64,000 nucleotides of DNA from NCBI GenBank assembly GCA_028023455.1, contig JAQFVV010000111.1, forward strand, positions 3,581,443 through 3,645,442, written 5' to 3'. Numbering within the stretch: position 1 is the first letter of the stretch; every line of letters starts with the position of its first letter. Below, piece after piece: positions 46,870 to 59,463 of this stretch. The translations under genes and the position numbers were made by a program. This DNA comes from Epiperipatus broadwayi. Lineage: Eukaryota > Onychophora > Udeonychophora > Euonychophora > Peripatidae. The notes under the pieces are model-generated. The model worked only from the letters and a program-made list of their open reading frames with translations, did no database searches and was not told the origin of the DNA.

Positions 46870-49705
46870 TAAAGGCACTTATAAGAAACATAAGCAAGTT
46901 GCCTGTATAAACCATATCAGAGATGATATGTCTGGGTTTATACACACTGTCATAATAAATGATACACCAGTTAACATGGAACTTGACACAGGGTCAGCAG
47001 TGTCAATAGTTTCAAGAAAGACTTGGACGATCATAAATAAAAAGAATAAATATAAGCTGCACCCTTGCAGTAAGTCAATATCAGACTACCAAGGGAATAA
47101 AATCAAACTGTTGGGTCAAACAACAGGAAAAATTATGATGCCTAACAAAACTATATACCTACCACAGGTAGTGGAATTAGGTAATTATTGTGATTTAATA
47201 GGCTGTGACTGGTTCAGTCACTTAGGATTCAAAGTGACAAAAGTGAACCAGATCACAACACCATCAAAGATAAAAACTGACTTCTCAGAAGTCTTTAACA
47301 AAGAGATAGGTCTGTACTTGGGGCAACCAATCCATTTACCACTAAATGGAGAAGTAAAACCTATCAGTTGTAGGTACAGATCACTTCCACTAGCTTTGCA
47401 TATCAAAGTAGAGACAGAGCTCGAGAAGTGGCAAGCAGCTGGTATAATTGAGCCCATTTCATATTCTGAATGGGCCACCCTATAGTACCAATTATCAAAG
47501 AGAATGGTGATATATGGATATGTGGAGATTATCATTGTACAATCAACAAAGCACTTGATCCAGATAATTATCCACTGCCATCAGTCAAGCAAATCCTAGC
47601 CACATTGTCAGGTGGTAGGATGTTCTCCAAAATTGACCTAAAACATGCATACTTGCAACTACCTGTGAATGACCAAGCTGCAAAAGCATTATCAATAATA
47701 ACCCATAATGGATTATTCAAAATGAACCGACTACCTTTTGGTATTTCAGTCGCCCCGGCAATATTACAAAGAGTCATGGATCAACTGACTGGGTGTGCTA
47801 CCATAATTTGATATCTTACTAGTGGCCCAAACTCCTGAACAACTCTGGAGTGCCACAAAAGAACTCCTAGATAAATTCAAAGCTCTGGCAGAAAGCTCTG
47901 GCATTAAAATAAACTCAGAAAAGTGCATATTTGAAGCCAGAGAGCTTGAGTTTCTAGGCTATAAAATAAATGCTAGTGGCATTTATCCAACTCAAAAGAA
48001 GGTGATGGCAATAAAGAAATCCAAAACACCAGAAAATAAGAAGGAACTTTAGTCCTTTTTAGGACTACTAAACTATTATGAAGGCTTCTTATACCATAAA
48101 ACAGGGACTGCTGAACCACTATACAGACTACTAGACAAAAAAGCAGCATGGAAGTGGGACAGTAAGCATGACAAAGCATTTAAGGTGCTAAAAAATCTAA
48201 TATCAGATACTACTGTATTGGCACACTTCAACCCAGAAAGAGTGCTAGTGCTGACTTGTGATGCATCACCTGTAGGAACAGGGGCAGTGCTGGCCCATAG
48301 GAAAAATTATGGAACTCACAGCCCTATTGCATCAGAGAGACCTCCTTTAGAGCTGAAAAAACTATGCTCAAGTAGATAGAGAGACCCTCGCTTTGATCAA
48401 TGGTATCAAAAAGTTCCATTTATACTCCAAACAGATCACAAACCCCTGGTGGGGATTTTTGCATCTGATAAGGAAATCCCACAGCCTGCATCACCATGAA
48501 TGCTGCAGTGGTTCAATTTCCTATCAGGCTATGATTTTACCCTTCAATACATTGAGGGAAAGCATATTCCTCATGTAGATGTATTTAAGCCGACTGCCTG
48601 CAGAAGTGGTAGACAGTCCAACATCATGTCAATCAATTAATATGATTGATCTAGACCCAACATTACCACTGAACAGCAAATCAGTGGCAGGCTGGGCTAA
48701 CAATGATCCAGGCTTCGAAAAGCTACAAAAATGGGTTCAACAGGGTTGGCCCAATAAAAAACCAGTTGAGTTACACTCAGCCTACTGGATGCGTAGGTTG
48801 GATATCAACAGAACATGACTGTCTTATCTGGGGAACCAGAGTTGTAATTTTCCTAACCAGACATTTCCAAGTGCTCAGCTTGCTGCCCAAAGGGAAACCA
48901 TGGATAGTCTGGATGAAGATGCTGGCAAGATCATATGTGTGGTAGCCTACCTTAAATGCTGACATTGAAGCCAAAGTCCACCATTAGTGGCAGTGCAAAA
49001 CAAATCAGAATATGCCATCAAAAGACAAAACAGTCCAGTGGCCCAAACCTGAAAGGCCCTGGTCTAGACTCCATCTGGACCATGCTGGTCCATAGAAAGG
49101 CAAACTGCTGTTAATAGTGGTGGATTCATTATCCAAGTGGCTGGAGGTTGTGGAAGTACCATCACTTCACTCCACGGCCATGATAGAAGTTCTGAGAAGG
49201 CTATTTGCCACACATGGTCTTCTAAAACACTAGTGACTGACAATGGCACAGCTTTTTCATCTGGTGCATTCAAAATCTTCTGCACTAATAACAATATCAA
49301 ACTCGTGAACAGCCCTCCATTCAATCCTGAAAGCAATGGTCAGGCAGAGAGATTGGTACAAGAAGCTAAAAAGCTGATAACAAAAATGGATACAGGAAGT
49401 TGGAATACCAGAATTACCAGGACTCTGCTAGCACAGCACTCCACTCTGAGCACAGTAACAGAGAAGACTCCTGCAGAACTTTTATTCAACTGACCCTTAA
49501 GAACTATGCTATCAACCCTGAAACCTGATGCCAAACTGGAACAAGAAGATAAAAAAATAAAACTTCAAATAGGGATATAAGTACTATGTTGTATGTACTA
49601 TGGGTCCACAGAATGGATACCAGAAATAATGACTCAAATAAAGGGTCTTTATACTGTTGTTGTGCAAACAGAAGATGTTCATCATCATCATCACCATCAC
49701 AACTA
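46870..49705 (+). pseudogene. Gypsy pol: protease, RT, RNase H, integrase, broken
   Basis: Protease: ELDTGSAVSIVSR, with the catalytic Asp at 46,985-46,987. RT: a frameshift near 47,480, then ICGDYHCTINKAL, DNYPLPSV, FSKIDLKHAYLQLPV (first catalytic Asp) and RLPFGISVAPAILQRVMD. The Y-x-D-D site near 47,805 is damaged and only F-D-I-L remains. RNase H: LTCDASPVGTGAVL near 48,250 and TDHKPLVGIF near 48,435. Integrase: LHLDHAGP (near 49,075), VTDNGTAF (near 49,230) and SNGQAER (near 49,335), with 35 residues between the second Asp and Glu, as in D-D35-E enzymes. The C-terminus ends in a His run near 49,680. Several stops separate the parts. Confidence 0.92.
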
Positions 49706-49939
49706 GCTAAGACTGAACCACATATCAGAAGCTAACAAAAGCAGTGGTCAACCTGGGATGAGTACCTCAACCAGAAAAAATGAACAGCAAAATCAAGACA
49801 GCAGCAGACAACTAGAAACAAGCTCATCAAGCAAAAAAGATGAAGACAGGAACAGAAATCAACCGGAAAAACCTACCAAGTGGACAAAATGTCATCCAGT
49901 GCATTTCAATGACTATGTCCTCCAGGGCTAAATTTAGCC

Positions 49940-49950
49940 AGGAATAGGAA
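49940..49950 (+). promoter_or_regulatory. Polypurine tract of Gypsy element
   Basis: AGGAATAGGAA ends directly at the 3' LTR. Its position is that of the plus-strand priming site, though it is short and interrupted by a T. Confidence 0.6.
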
Positions 49951-50545
49951 TGTCATATCTGCCCCTTCCTTCAGAAGTGGAATATTCCAGATTCTTTGAC
50001 TGATTGGCTAGCATCCAGTTGCTATCCAAGGGGATTAAAACCTTCACTGGGGTTCACACATCAAATCCGCATGTTTCCAGTAAGATAGGGGATCTGCCTT
50101 TAAATAGTCAGCCTTTTAGAAGCAAGGCAGAGAGCAATTACTTCTGTTAACCTGAATGACAGAACATGCTCTCCATTAAACCTTCTGCCATCAGCAAAGA
50201 TATTTATCTAGTCCTTATTGAGACATCCATACAGTGAGGCAAGTCTACCTATGGACTGGAAACTGCTATATCTGAACTAGAGGTGACTCGAGGCAAGCTA
50301 ACTACATAGCTGGAAGAGTCTTCTTACCAGAACTCATGACACAGGCTAATAATTAGCTGGAAGTGAGTTTCATACTTCACACAACTATCTCAGCATTGAA
50401 ACATATCAACTGTATTTGTACATTTGTTTAACTAATGTGTGCATATATTTTGTACTAATAAATTATACATATTAATTACTGAATAGTTGTTCTTTTTGTA
50501 TCTGTTGGTTTGGTAATGAACCTGCAAGCCTAACCAAACATAACA
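49951..50545 (+). repeat. 3' LTR of Gypsy element
   Basis: 595 bases, TG to CA, with AATAAA at 50,457-50,462. It shares all blocks with the 5' LTR (for example GACTGATTGGCTAGCATCCA versus GCCTGATTGGCTAGCACCCA). Confidence 0.92.
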
Positions 50546-51448
50546 ACCACTAATTGTTAGATTCTTTATTCTCAGTCTATGAGAGGAAGCTTTTCTCTTT
50601 TATAATTTCAAAAAGAAAAGTTGTAAATTTCAATATTTTTTTTTGAATATTTATGCTTATTTATGCAACATATTTGTAAAACATTTATTTTAACTCAAAA
50701 AAGTACTCAATTACAATTAGATTTTATTTAGAAATATTTTTTTAAGAAAAGTGAAATAAAACCACAACTAAGATAAACAGAAATTAAATTGAGATTGACA
50801 TGCTGAAAAAAAATGCTTCTATAATTGCTGGTGCAGAATTTGTTTGTAATATTTTCATAATAGTGGACTTAATCAGTGAGGAATTTAATAGCTTCATGAT
50901 CCCAGATTTGCCTATATAATTAAAAAAATAGGTTCAGAAATAAGAGAGTTTTCTCTTATCTTTATAAAGTTGAATCTTGCCTTATGATTTGTGTAGGTCT
51001 TTATTGTTAAAATTAAACACTCAAGATGCATATACTAAGGTTTTTGCCTTATATAAGTAAAATAATGAATGTAACTTTACATTTTAAAAAGAATAGCATT
51101 GCTTTGAGATCTCTAATGGAACTCAAACAAAAAATATTTTACTCGATAATTTTTATAATTCAGCAAAAGCTATCATCCTATATGAAAAGAACCATTAGTG
51201 ATTACTATGTATTCAATTTAGTATTTTATTTTTCTATTTTTCAAAATTCAAATATTATCTTTTATATTTTATTTGTCAACTTATATTTATAATAAATAAT
51301 GTAGAACTTACCAAAATATAATACAGAATAATTGTAAAAATAAGGTGTTATAAATATGACCCAAAGCCTTTCAAATTTAGAGTGGTAGGATTTTATTGTT
51401 AATGAGTTAAAACAATAGAATGTCAGTCATCAGAATTAGGAATTAAAT
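50546..51448. other. AT-rich DNA, no gene seen
   Basis: An 88-codon plus-strand frame at 51,026-51,292 is AT-driven (Phe/Ile/Leu/Lys-rich) and shows no domain. Confidence 0.5.
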
Positions 51449-51449
51449 T

Positions 51450-51549
51450 ATTGGTGGTCAAGAGGTCAGTGACAGCAGCTTTATAAGCAGTTGTCCTGGG
51501 TTAGCAGGTTCGCTTCCTGGCTCGTGCTATGAATCATGAGAAAAAAAAA
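51450..51549 (+). mobile_element. tRNA-derived SINE, subfamily 1 (copy 6, head lost)
   Basis: It starts at TTGGTGGTCAAGAGGTCAGT, so the first bases of the head are missing. A box TGGTCAAGAGG, B box GGTTCGCTTCCTGG, end GTGCTATGAATCATGAG, and a poly-A tail. No target duplication is evident. Confidence 0.85.
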
Positions 51550-52070
51550 TCCATTTATTTTTTTTACTGCCTAAATGCAGTATTGTCCTATCAACATATC
51601 AACATATTGATATTTTATTAGATTGTTTATGCATGAGATCTATACTAAGGTAATTTATAAACAATAATCAGTTAGCTGTTTCACTTGTAGTCTAATATAT
51701 AAATTGATGCCAAGGATTCCATAGGCAAAAACATAGTGCATTCCACATTAATTTTCATGATTATCCACATTAAAATATTGTAAATACTTATAATCAAATG
51801 GCTTTATTGTTTGAAAATTCATATGAAATTCAAACATCAGAAATACCAGCATTAAAATTGAGGTGAGAATATTGCAACAAAATTAGATACTCTATCACTG
51901 CACTGAGCCATAAATGTTACAGCAAAATTAGATACGCTATCACTGCACTAAGCCACACATATCACTTTCAGATATTAAAAGAAAATTGCCTTTTGGCAAT
52001 GTAACATTTTACATTTTATAATTCTCAGACTTAATTTGGACTATACTGTAAATATATCATCATCATCAAC
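51550..52070. other. AT-rich DNA with a small tandem duplication
   Basis: AGCAAAATTAGATACGCTAT and ACAAAATTAGATACTCTATC mark a 46-base unit repeated once at about 51,870-51,958. No coding signal. Confidence 0.6.
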
Positions 52071-52074
52071 CATT

Positions 52075-52248
52075 ATTAATCCATTGTAGGATAAAGGTCT
52101 CTCCAAGTTCAATCCAACTTCTCTGATCTTTAACTTCTCTTCTCCACATCATCCCTGCACACTTTCTTATTTCATCCATTCATCTCACATGTGGTCTCTT
52201 TCTGTGTCTTTTACAATCTCTCAGAATCCAGTTTACAATTTCAATTGT

Positions 52249-52250
<2 letters not shown>
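52075..52250 (-). pseudogene. RTE-like element, extreme 3' end
   Basis: The reverse complement starts GACAATTGAAATTGTAAACT and continues through AAGAGACCACATG and GGAGAGACCTTTATCC to AATAATGGTTGATGATGATG. It parallels the plus-strand copy at 53,400-53,620 and encodes the last part of the RTE ORF (C-terminal WRRE and WIELGETFI-like text) with stops. The terminal GAT/ATG triplets look like the microsatellite tail of RTE elements. Its 5' truncation abuts a (TA)n run at 52,251-52,284. Confidence 0.7.

Positions 52251-52284
<34 letters not shown>
52251..52284. repeat. (AT)17 microsatellite
   Basis: A perfect AT dinucleotide run directly adjoins the RTE fragment. Confidence 0.97.
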
Positions 52285-52286
<2 letters not shown>

Positions 52287-53344
52287 ATAGTTCTTATTAA
52301 TATTCCTCACACTTGCTGAAAACTATGAGTTTGCTTCTTTTTCAGGAATATTTTTAATGTGTTATTAATATTTTTTGTTTATATCTTCATGAATCTTTTA
52401 TTAAAACACTGAAAATGGAATTTAACATAGTTTTTCATTCCTACAGCATTCAACTGTCTTTAAATGTTAGTGATTTTTAATAACAGATAAAAGAAATTGT
52501 CATAAATTTAGAAATACAGTAATAGTATATTAAAATGAATCTACAAACTATATTGTATCAATATTCACACTGTCAGTTATATGCTATCCAAAAAATATAA
52601 ATGAATAAAAAATAAATAAACAAACAAAAGAAAAAACAATATGAAAATTGGTAAATTTAACATATTTTATTATATTTCAGCAGTCATTTTTCTGTCTCTA
52701 CATATGTATATGATCATGTTTAAAAAAGATAAAATAAAATTTGTAAATAAAATTTAAAATATGCCAGCAATAGCTTTTCTGTCTCTGACTGCTATGCACA
52801 ATTGTGTTTATTAATGAAATTTCATCACTTTATTTTGATAGCACATAATTTTATTCTTTTTTTATATTTTTTTCTGAATTTGATAAGCAGTATTTTGCTT
52901 AGTAAAATGTTTTCTGAGAATAATGCTATGAGTTTTTAAAATTTTATAACATTTTTAAAATTAATACTGAATTAAATTATCAAAATGATTAAAAAGATGT
53001 AATTTTTTTAAAAACAAAAGTTATTTAAAGAATAATATTTCTCTGAACATAATTAATTATAATGAAAGTTACTATTTACTTTAATTAAAAAGTAAAAATA
53101 TAGTAGAGTAAGTTTTTTTTTCTTTATTCTTATTTTTTCAGTAACTGGATAAGAAAACACATAGTAAAATATATGTAAATGTATCCTCTCAATTTTATTT
53201 TAAATTTTTTCTTGTACTATAATTTCAATTTTCATATGAATACTATGTGTTTTACAATGCTGTACCCCTGCAGTTTAATAATTAATACAAATTCTATTCT
53301 CATCAAAAAATTATCAAGTAAATGTGAGTTATTATATACAATGT
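52285..53344. other. AT-rich DNA, no gene seen
   Basis: Poly-T and poly-A rich. A 63-codon frame near 53,179-53,370 runs into the next RTE fragment and is not a gene. Confidence 0.5.
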
Positions 53345-53349
53345 ATGAT

Positions 53350-53622
53350 GTATGTTACTGTCCTCATTGAAAAAAATAAAAGACTGAAGTGGAGTTGGCT
53401 AGACATATCACTAGAAGAGATGATAATAGCTGGACAATTGAAATCTTAAACTGGATTCCAAGAGATTGTAAAAGACCCAGAAAGAGACCACATCCAAGAT
53501 AGATGGATGAAATAAGAAATTGTGCAGGGGTGATGTGGAGAACAGAAGCTAAAGATCGGAGAAGATGGATTGAATTTGGAGAGACCTTCATCCTTCAATG
53601 GATTGATAATGGTTGATCTATT
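53350..53622 (+). pseudogene. RTE-like element, C-terminus and 3' end
   Basis: GTTACTGTCCTCATTG through CTGAAGTGGAGTTGG overlaps the end of the 42.95 kb fragment and then goes beyond it. It covers LKWSW, a broken HITRRDDNSWTIEI-like stretch, NWIPRDCKRPRKRP, and WIEFGETFILQWIDNG ending at 53,613. Stops and a frameshift near 53,400 disable it. It is a 5'-truncated copy, as is usual for non-LTR elements, and is independent of the other two because they overlap in sequence. Confidence 0.75.
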
Positions 53623-55850
53623 TTCCTCAAACAAGAGTCTACACATGGTCACTGTTTTGAACCACATCTGCCAATATTGCCTCCTCTAAAAGAAACAATG
53701 CTAAAAACTTAAAAGTTAATAAGTCTAGCACATTGCCCACAATACACATACAATCAACAAGAATAAATCCTGCATTCCCATATTAAAAAAGTGGCTCATT
53801 TAAATAAATTCATTTACATCTTATAAGCAAACTTTATAAAAATTATCATTTTTGTAATTCTTCTACAACTCTTACAATCCTCTTAGATAACTATACCTAT
53901 GAGTATGACTACTAGTTAGTCGAAAACATGCTTAGCATACTATGTTGATATGTTTAACATTTTTATGTTAAAGTATTATACAAGCTTTTTTAGTATATAT
54001 GCTATATGTATTATTTATATTGAATTACACTTTTCAAAGAAAAGTGTAAAAATATTGAAAATATATCAAAGGCATTTGTAATTTATTTAAAAGAAACAAA
54101 CAAAAACTAACAAATGTGAAATTAATCACTAAGATATTAAAATCTTTGAAATATATTAAAAAAATAAAATTAGACTAGCGTTGCTCTTTCTAGTAGAAGA
54201 AATTTGAAGATTTTATAAAAATTGTTTTCAGTGAAATACAGAATAACATTGATTTTTTTTAAAGTTGCGATTATAAAAACAATATATAAATTTTTAAAAA
54301 TATGGTATTATCTTTTAGAAATACTTTTTGTTTTCCTCATTATTATCTGTAATAAAAAAAAAAAATCATTTTTTCCCTTCAAACTTGACAAAGTATATAG
54401 CTTCTTTAATTTTTTTTTTTTCAAAAACATTATTTTTAATTTTGGTTATTGAAGCATTACAATAAAATATTTTTAAAATGTAATAGTCTTATAGAGTTAT
54501 TTATATGCACTGAGAAAATAAGCTTCATGGTTGCAACAATAGCGCCTTTACTTATAGTGACTAGATTCGAATCTAGGTCAAATAAATTTGAATTTTTTTT
54601 AGAAAACACTTTATTTTTCATGGATCCAAGCTATAATTAACTTCATTACCCGTCTAATATTAATTAATAAATGGATATCTAGCAATTCTTAATTGGGAGG
54701 GGGGGTAGAGAAAATAACTCAAACTCTAGAAAGTAGCAAACCTAATGAATTTTGCTTTCGCTTTCAAAATTGTTATACGACGGCAGTCAGAAAGATTTTT
54801 GCAGTGAAGTGAGCTATATAAAAGCTATTTCATATTCTTTATTCATTAAATTGTATATATTTTTACATATGTATATTCAGTCCTATTGTAATGTTAAAAC
54901 GGTTTAACTTTTTTCTGATTCCAAAAAATCCAATTAAAATAAGAAATAGAAGGTAATGTCAACCTTTTATTGCTCGCCATTTTTTTGTAACTTATTTTAA
55001 CAGCGTCTCAGTATTTAAAGCAACATCATAAACTTTAATAAGGAATTTGCTTCATACGTGCATATGCAATGTGTGGGTTTTCATGCTGGCTCCATATTCA
55101 AAAATATTAGATTTTTAAAATAGAAACACAATTTAAATTCAAATTTTATAAATGAAATAAAAAAAAAAAAATAGCATTGAAATATTTTTCAATATATTTT
55201 TATTAGCTCAATGTTTCGATTTCTTTTTTTTTTTTTAGTCTTTATACTTTTTATTGTAGAGGAAGAGAAAACAATTTTAAACTTTAGTAATATAAGAAAA
55301 ATATATATAGAAGCAAAAATTAAATAGTACATTAAATTTAAAAATAGAAATAAATTTTACATATCTATAAATAAGGCTTAGCTATAATTATAATATATGA
55401 AATATTAGATATATATATTTTGACATAATGTAGTGTAAAAACATACATATACACAAATATACTATTAGAATTTAGATATGACTAATCACTTGAAGTGATA
55501 TTACACCGTTAAAATGTCACTTATCTTAATTCTGATTTTATTCTCCATGTCACTACAAAGTGCAAAAATCAAGTAAACGTTGCTTGATAAATGTTCTGTA
55601 CATATTTTACATATTAGACATTTTTATCAAACATCTGTGAACGTATCAACTACAGTAATCCCAGTATAAAAACATCATTTATATTTACATACAGTGGAAT
55701 CACAAGTTAAACTGTATCTAACTTCATGATTTCAATTACATAATAGACAAATAAAAGTGTAAACAAATAACCAAAATATAAATAAAACAAAAAAAATATA
55801 TTAAAATTTGAAAATTTTGTGATATCCAGCAACCATTTTTCCTTCCCTGA
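53623..55850. other. AT-rich DNA, no gene seen
   Basis: Homopolymer-rich. GATTCGAATCTAGG near 54,565 resembles a tRNA T-loop but lacks a matching A box and acceptor, so no tRNA is called. Short frames at 54,222-54,640 are A/T-driven. Confidence 0.5.
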
Positions 55851-55855
55851 AAGTA

Positions 55856-56115
55856 AGAGTTGGAGTGTGGAGTCGATTGAAGCCTGTCCATTAAACTATG
55901 AGGATAGTCTATCTTAATATATATCTGAGCACTTATACTATATATGTGTGTAAAGATGATAGTCTGGACCAACTGATGATTGCTGGTTTAGCATGAAATA
56001 CGTATATTGGTGATTATTTATCTTTTCAGCATATATGTGTTTAGGTGTATCAGTGTTATTAGATAGAGTGGAGAGAGGTGGGTGGTGTGAAAGTCTGTGC
56101 TCATATGCCCTATAT
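55856..56115. mobile_element. Foldback element FB-B, right half only (copy 5)
   Basis: GAGTTGGAGTGTGGAGTCGA, CTTAATATATATCTGAGCAC, CTGGACCAACTGATGATTGC and GAAAGTCTGTGCTCATATGC match the right arm of copy 1 in order. The left arm is missing, so it cannot form the hairpin. The minus-strand 78-codon frame here is inside the repeat. Confidence 0.85.
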
Positions 56116-58045
56116 TAATTATACATATTAATAAAATTTCTCCACTTTATGTTGCAATCATATATATTTTATGCTTCATTTATTATTTTTTCTGAATTTT
56201 ATAGACTGTATTTTGCATTATAAAATATTTTGTGAGCGTAATACTAAGATAATTACTAAATTTTAAAACATACTAAAAGTTGATTATGTTTTAAAAGTGT
56301 CAAAATAATTACAGAGATTCTAATTTCTTAACAACAAGATCACTATTATGTTTCTATAAAAGAAAAAAAAAATCACCTAGAACATATTTCAGACATTTAA
56401 CTATTTACTTTATTTTAAAAAATAAAAACATGATAGTTAGTTTTTTCTTTCTTATTCTTACTGACCAACTTAATATATAATTCATATATAATTAATATAT
56501 AATTCATTTGTAAATGACGCATCAATACATAATGCAAAGTTTCATAGCACTTTTTTCAATACAAAAAATCTTGAATAAATAAGTAACAAGCACTATGAAT
56601 AATTAATTATTTTTATACCAAGATATTTATTTGTACAAGATTCCTGGTAAAAAATGAATATTAAGTAATTCTATATTCTATATTAATGGCTATTTATAAA
56701 GAGATTTTATTAAATAAAAACATACAATTTAATATAAAATAAACAACATTAGTAGTATTGAAATCAAAATAAATTGATATGTCAGTATGGTTGAGTGTTT
56801 CTTCAGAGTACCTGATGAAGATGGTTAATATATAAAATATATGTAGTGAAAGGTTCTTAATTTACAAATTATATACTTTGTATAGAGATAAGATTGAAGA
56901 TACAATAGGTAGCATGTGAAAGTTTTAAAATAATTTCCATTTATTTCATATTTACAATCAAATTATTTATATATACATAATACTAAATAATTGGTATTTT
57001 ACAGAATATTAGTTTTATAAAAATGATTATTGTGTATGATTAACTGAAGTGCTAATATCCACTAGAATAAAATTGTTTAATGCCATGTAGTCATTGAGAT
57101 TTGAAAACAAAACCATTTAAACAATTATAGGAATAAATCAGCATTTTCTAACAAAAGCAAGCAATCATTTTGAAAGTTTGTTAAGACAATACTAACAAAA
57201 CAATGGCATTTTTGCAATACAAAATGTTGCAAAAGTAACACACATCTGCATTTTTATATTATAACAAATCTGCATTTTTATATTATAACAAATGAATTCA
57301 CCATGAGGTTTGGGAGAAAAAAAATTATTGAGTGTTTTGGCATTTGATAATATTTTAAAAGCTAAAAGTAAAATTTAAAAATCATTCAAAAGATGCAATT
57401 TAGTTTTTTTTTAGTTAATGTAATTTATTTTAGATAATACAACAAAAAGTATTTGCATGTTTAGTATTATCTATTTAATTAAAAATAAAAGTTAAAATTT
57501 TATGGAATAAAAATACAGATTATTAATCCAGGTAATTAAAGGAAATTTGACATGCAGGAGATTACAACCAAAGTTTTAACACTAATTAGAGATGGCCAAA
57601 AGAATTTATAAAAAAGAAAACTTTGTAAAAAAAATAACATACAAGATTATCAACTTGTATTTTGAAAACAAAAGATAAGAATATATATGCAGAAATCTAA
57701 AAAACTGACCTGAGGTTATAAAAGAGACAGGAAAACTGCCAACAGGTCTTTTTGCAAAAGGTTTCATGCACTGTGGATGGGTAAATGGACATGACCTAAT
57801 TGTAGCTCTTTTGTTCTCTAAATTTTAATAAGAATTTAGAATTATTCATTTGTTAACCAATGTATCAGATGTGAATAGAAACTGGAGAGTTTTGCAGATA
57901 TCTCTCATCATAAAGAGGTTACTCCAAAAACATTTAGCCATACCGTGCAACTGATCAGACATGTGAAAATGTTGACAGAAGAAATCAGTTAATTTACAAT
58001 GAGCTCATAATCCCAAGAAATACATGTATGCTACAAGAATCTACT
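56116..58045. other. AT-rich DNA, no gene seen
   Basis: There is a 25-base tandem duplication at about 57,244-57,293 (ATCTGCATTTTTATATTATA twice). No coding region recognised. Confidence 0.5.
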
Positions 58046-58053
58046 GTCTACAC

Positions 58054-58543
58054 CAGTGATGGCCAACTTTTTGATCTTGGTGTGTCAAAATTTTTCAAAA
58101 AACTATAACACAGGTGGTGGGTCACTTTAAGAAAAATCCATAATTTTGTAATATTTGTAGCTCTAATAACAAAAATTTATAATTTTAATATATGTACTAT
58201 ATTTAATAAACCAAAAATAAATAATTCTTTACTTAACCTGCTTTATAACCTATTAGCAAATACTGGGCATGGTGTTGCTATTTTTCTCAATTTATGATTG
58301 CATAAAAGTAAAGAATTTTTCCTAAAATCTTAACTATTTTTTTAAAATAATTATATTTTCAGCATATTTTATTAAAATAATTTATAATATGTAAAAAAAA
58401 AGAAATGAAAAAAAATACTCTAAAACATTCATTTTCGATTTGAATATCAAAACAAAGAACTTGGCACCATGACATGTGTGTCAGCAGCAAAAACTTCTTA
58501 GCGTGTCACTGCTGACATGCATGTCATAGGTTAGCCATCACTG
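58054..58543. mobile_element. Non-autonomous hAT element (490 bases)
   Basis: The terminal inverted repeats start CAGTGATGGCCAAC and end GTTAGCCATCACTG. Flanking 8-mers GTCTACAC (58,046-58,053) and GTTTGCAC (58,544-58,551) match at six of eight. Sub-terminal GTGTGTCA and GCGTGTCACTGCTGACATGC are retained. No ORF. Confidence 0.85.
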
Positions 58544-58551
58544 GTTTGCAC

Positions 58552-59241
58552 AAACTTACTGGTAAGCTACTATTGTTCATACTCTGATTTGTTACTAATT
58601 AAATGTTTGCAAACTAACCTTAACTAGGAAGCTTCTAATACCAATATAGAGACTCACCAAGGAGAAACTTAAGTATAATATGAACTGTTTTAATTATTTG
58701 ATCAATATTATCTAAATGAGCATGTGTATATTTTTTTCATTTTATTAATAATTTATCATTTAAAATACTTTAATTTGTCATAATAAAATATTTATCTTTA
58801 ATATTAACTTTTCCTTGTATGTTCTTAATTTTAGTTGTTTAGATTTTTTATTAAAAAGATTGTTTTAAGAAATGCATAAATTACTTTTGCCAATATGCTT
58901 GTTTAAGAGTTAAGCCTGGGGAAATTTCATATAAAAGATTTAAGAAATAAGAAAACAAAATCACGAACTTATTTTAGTTATTTGTTTCTAATTGAAGATG
59001 CAATGCATGGATATCAGTGGGTCCACAACCTGGAAACTTTTTAAGTAAATGTAAAACTAATTCCACTGACAATGAAAATCGCAAATAAAAATAATAGGTC
59101 AGTTAATCAGGAAATATAACTATATTCTTGAGATATCTAAACTCATATATGAACGGAATTTTTTTTATTATATATAGTTTGATTAACTAGCATTTTATAG
59201 ATGGCAAGAGAAGGCCTAAATTCCAATGTAAAATGTTACAG

Positions 59242-59272
<31 letters not shown>

Positions 59273-59380
59273 AATAAATAAAGTTTGATATCTGTATTTG
59301 TTTCACAATATATGTAATATACAAATCAATATATATATATATCAAAATACAGTACAATTTATATAAATTATATTCTTTTA
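58552..59380. other. AT-rich DNA with TA/GT runs, no gene seen
   Basis: (TA)n then (GT)n lie at about 59,240-59,272, and another TA run at about 59,329-59,342. Nothing coding. Confidence 0.5.
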
Positions 59381-59387
59381 GAAGTAC

Positions 59388-59420
59388 TTTCGACTATACA
59401 CTTTGTAGTCTTTATCAACT
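59388..59420 (-). ncRNA. Degenerate hammerhead-like motif (tentative)
   Basis: The minus strand reads TTGATAAAGACTACAAAGTG, then TATAGTCGAAAG. This parallels a hammerhead core: CUGAUGA (here two changes), stem II GACTA/TAGTC, then GAAA. Hammerheads are known in the terminal repeats of Penelope-like elements, and this lies about 45 bases past the end of such an ORF. The key C and G of the core are changed, and stems I and III are not convincing, so catalytic activity is unlikely. Confidence 0.35.
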
Positions 59421-59463
59421 ATATAACGTTGAATAATCAAAACGAGACAACCCTTAACAATAC

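Larger units (their letters stand above)
44930..50545 (+). mobile_element. Ty3/Gypsy LTR retrotransposon, full structure, dead
   Basis: LTRs (44,930-45,521 and 49,951-50,545) start TGTCATATCTG and end AACATAACA. Flanks ACAAC and ACCAC may be a 5-base target duplication with one change. The order is LTR, primer site, gag, zinc knuckle, protease, RT, RNase H, integrase, purine tract, LTR, as in the Ty3/Gypsy order; the gag and pol text resemble Mag/K02A2.6-like elements. Every domain is broken by stops or frameshifts, so it makes no functional protein. Confidence 0.92.

Noticed and set aside
54520-54580. Possible tRNA around GATTCGAATCTAGG
   Set aside because: The T-loop-like palindrome has a changed conserved G, and no acceptor, D arm or A box pairs up.
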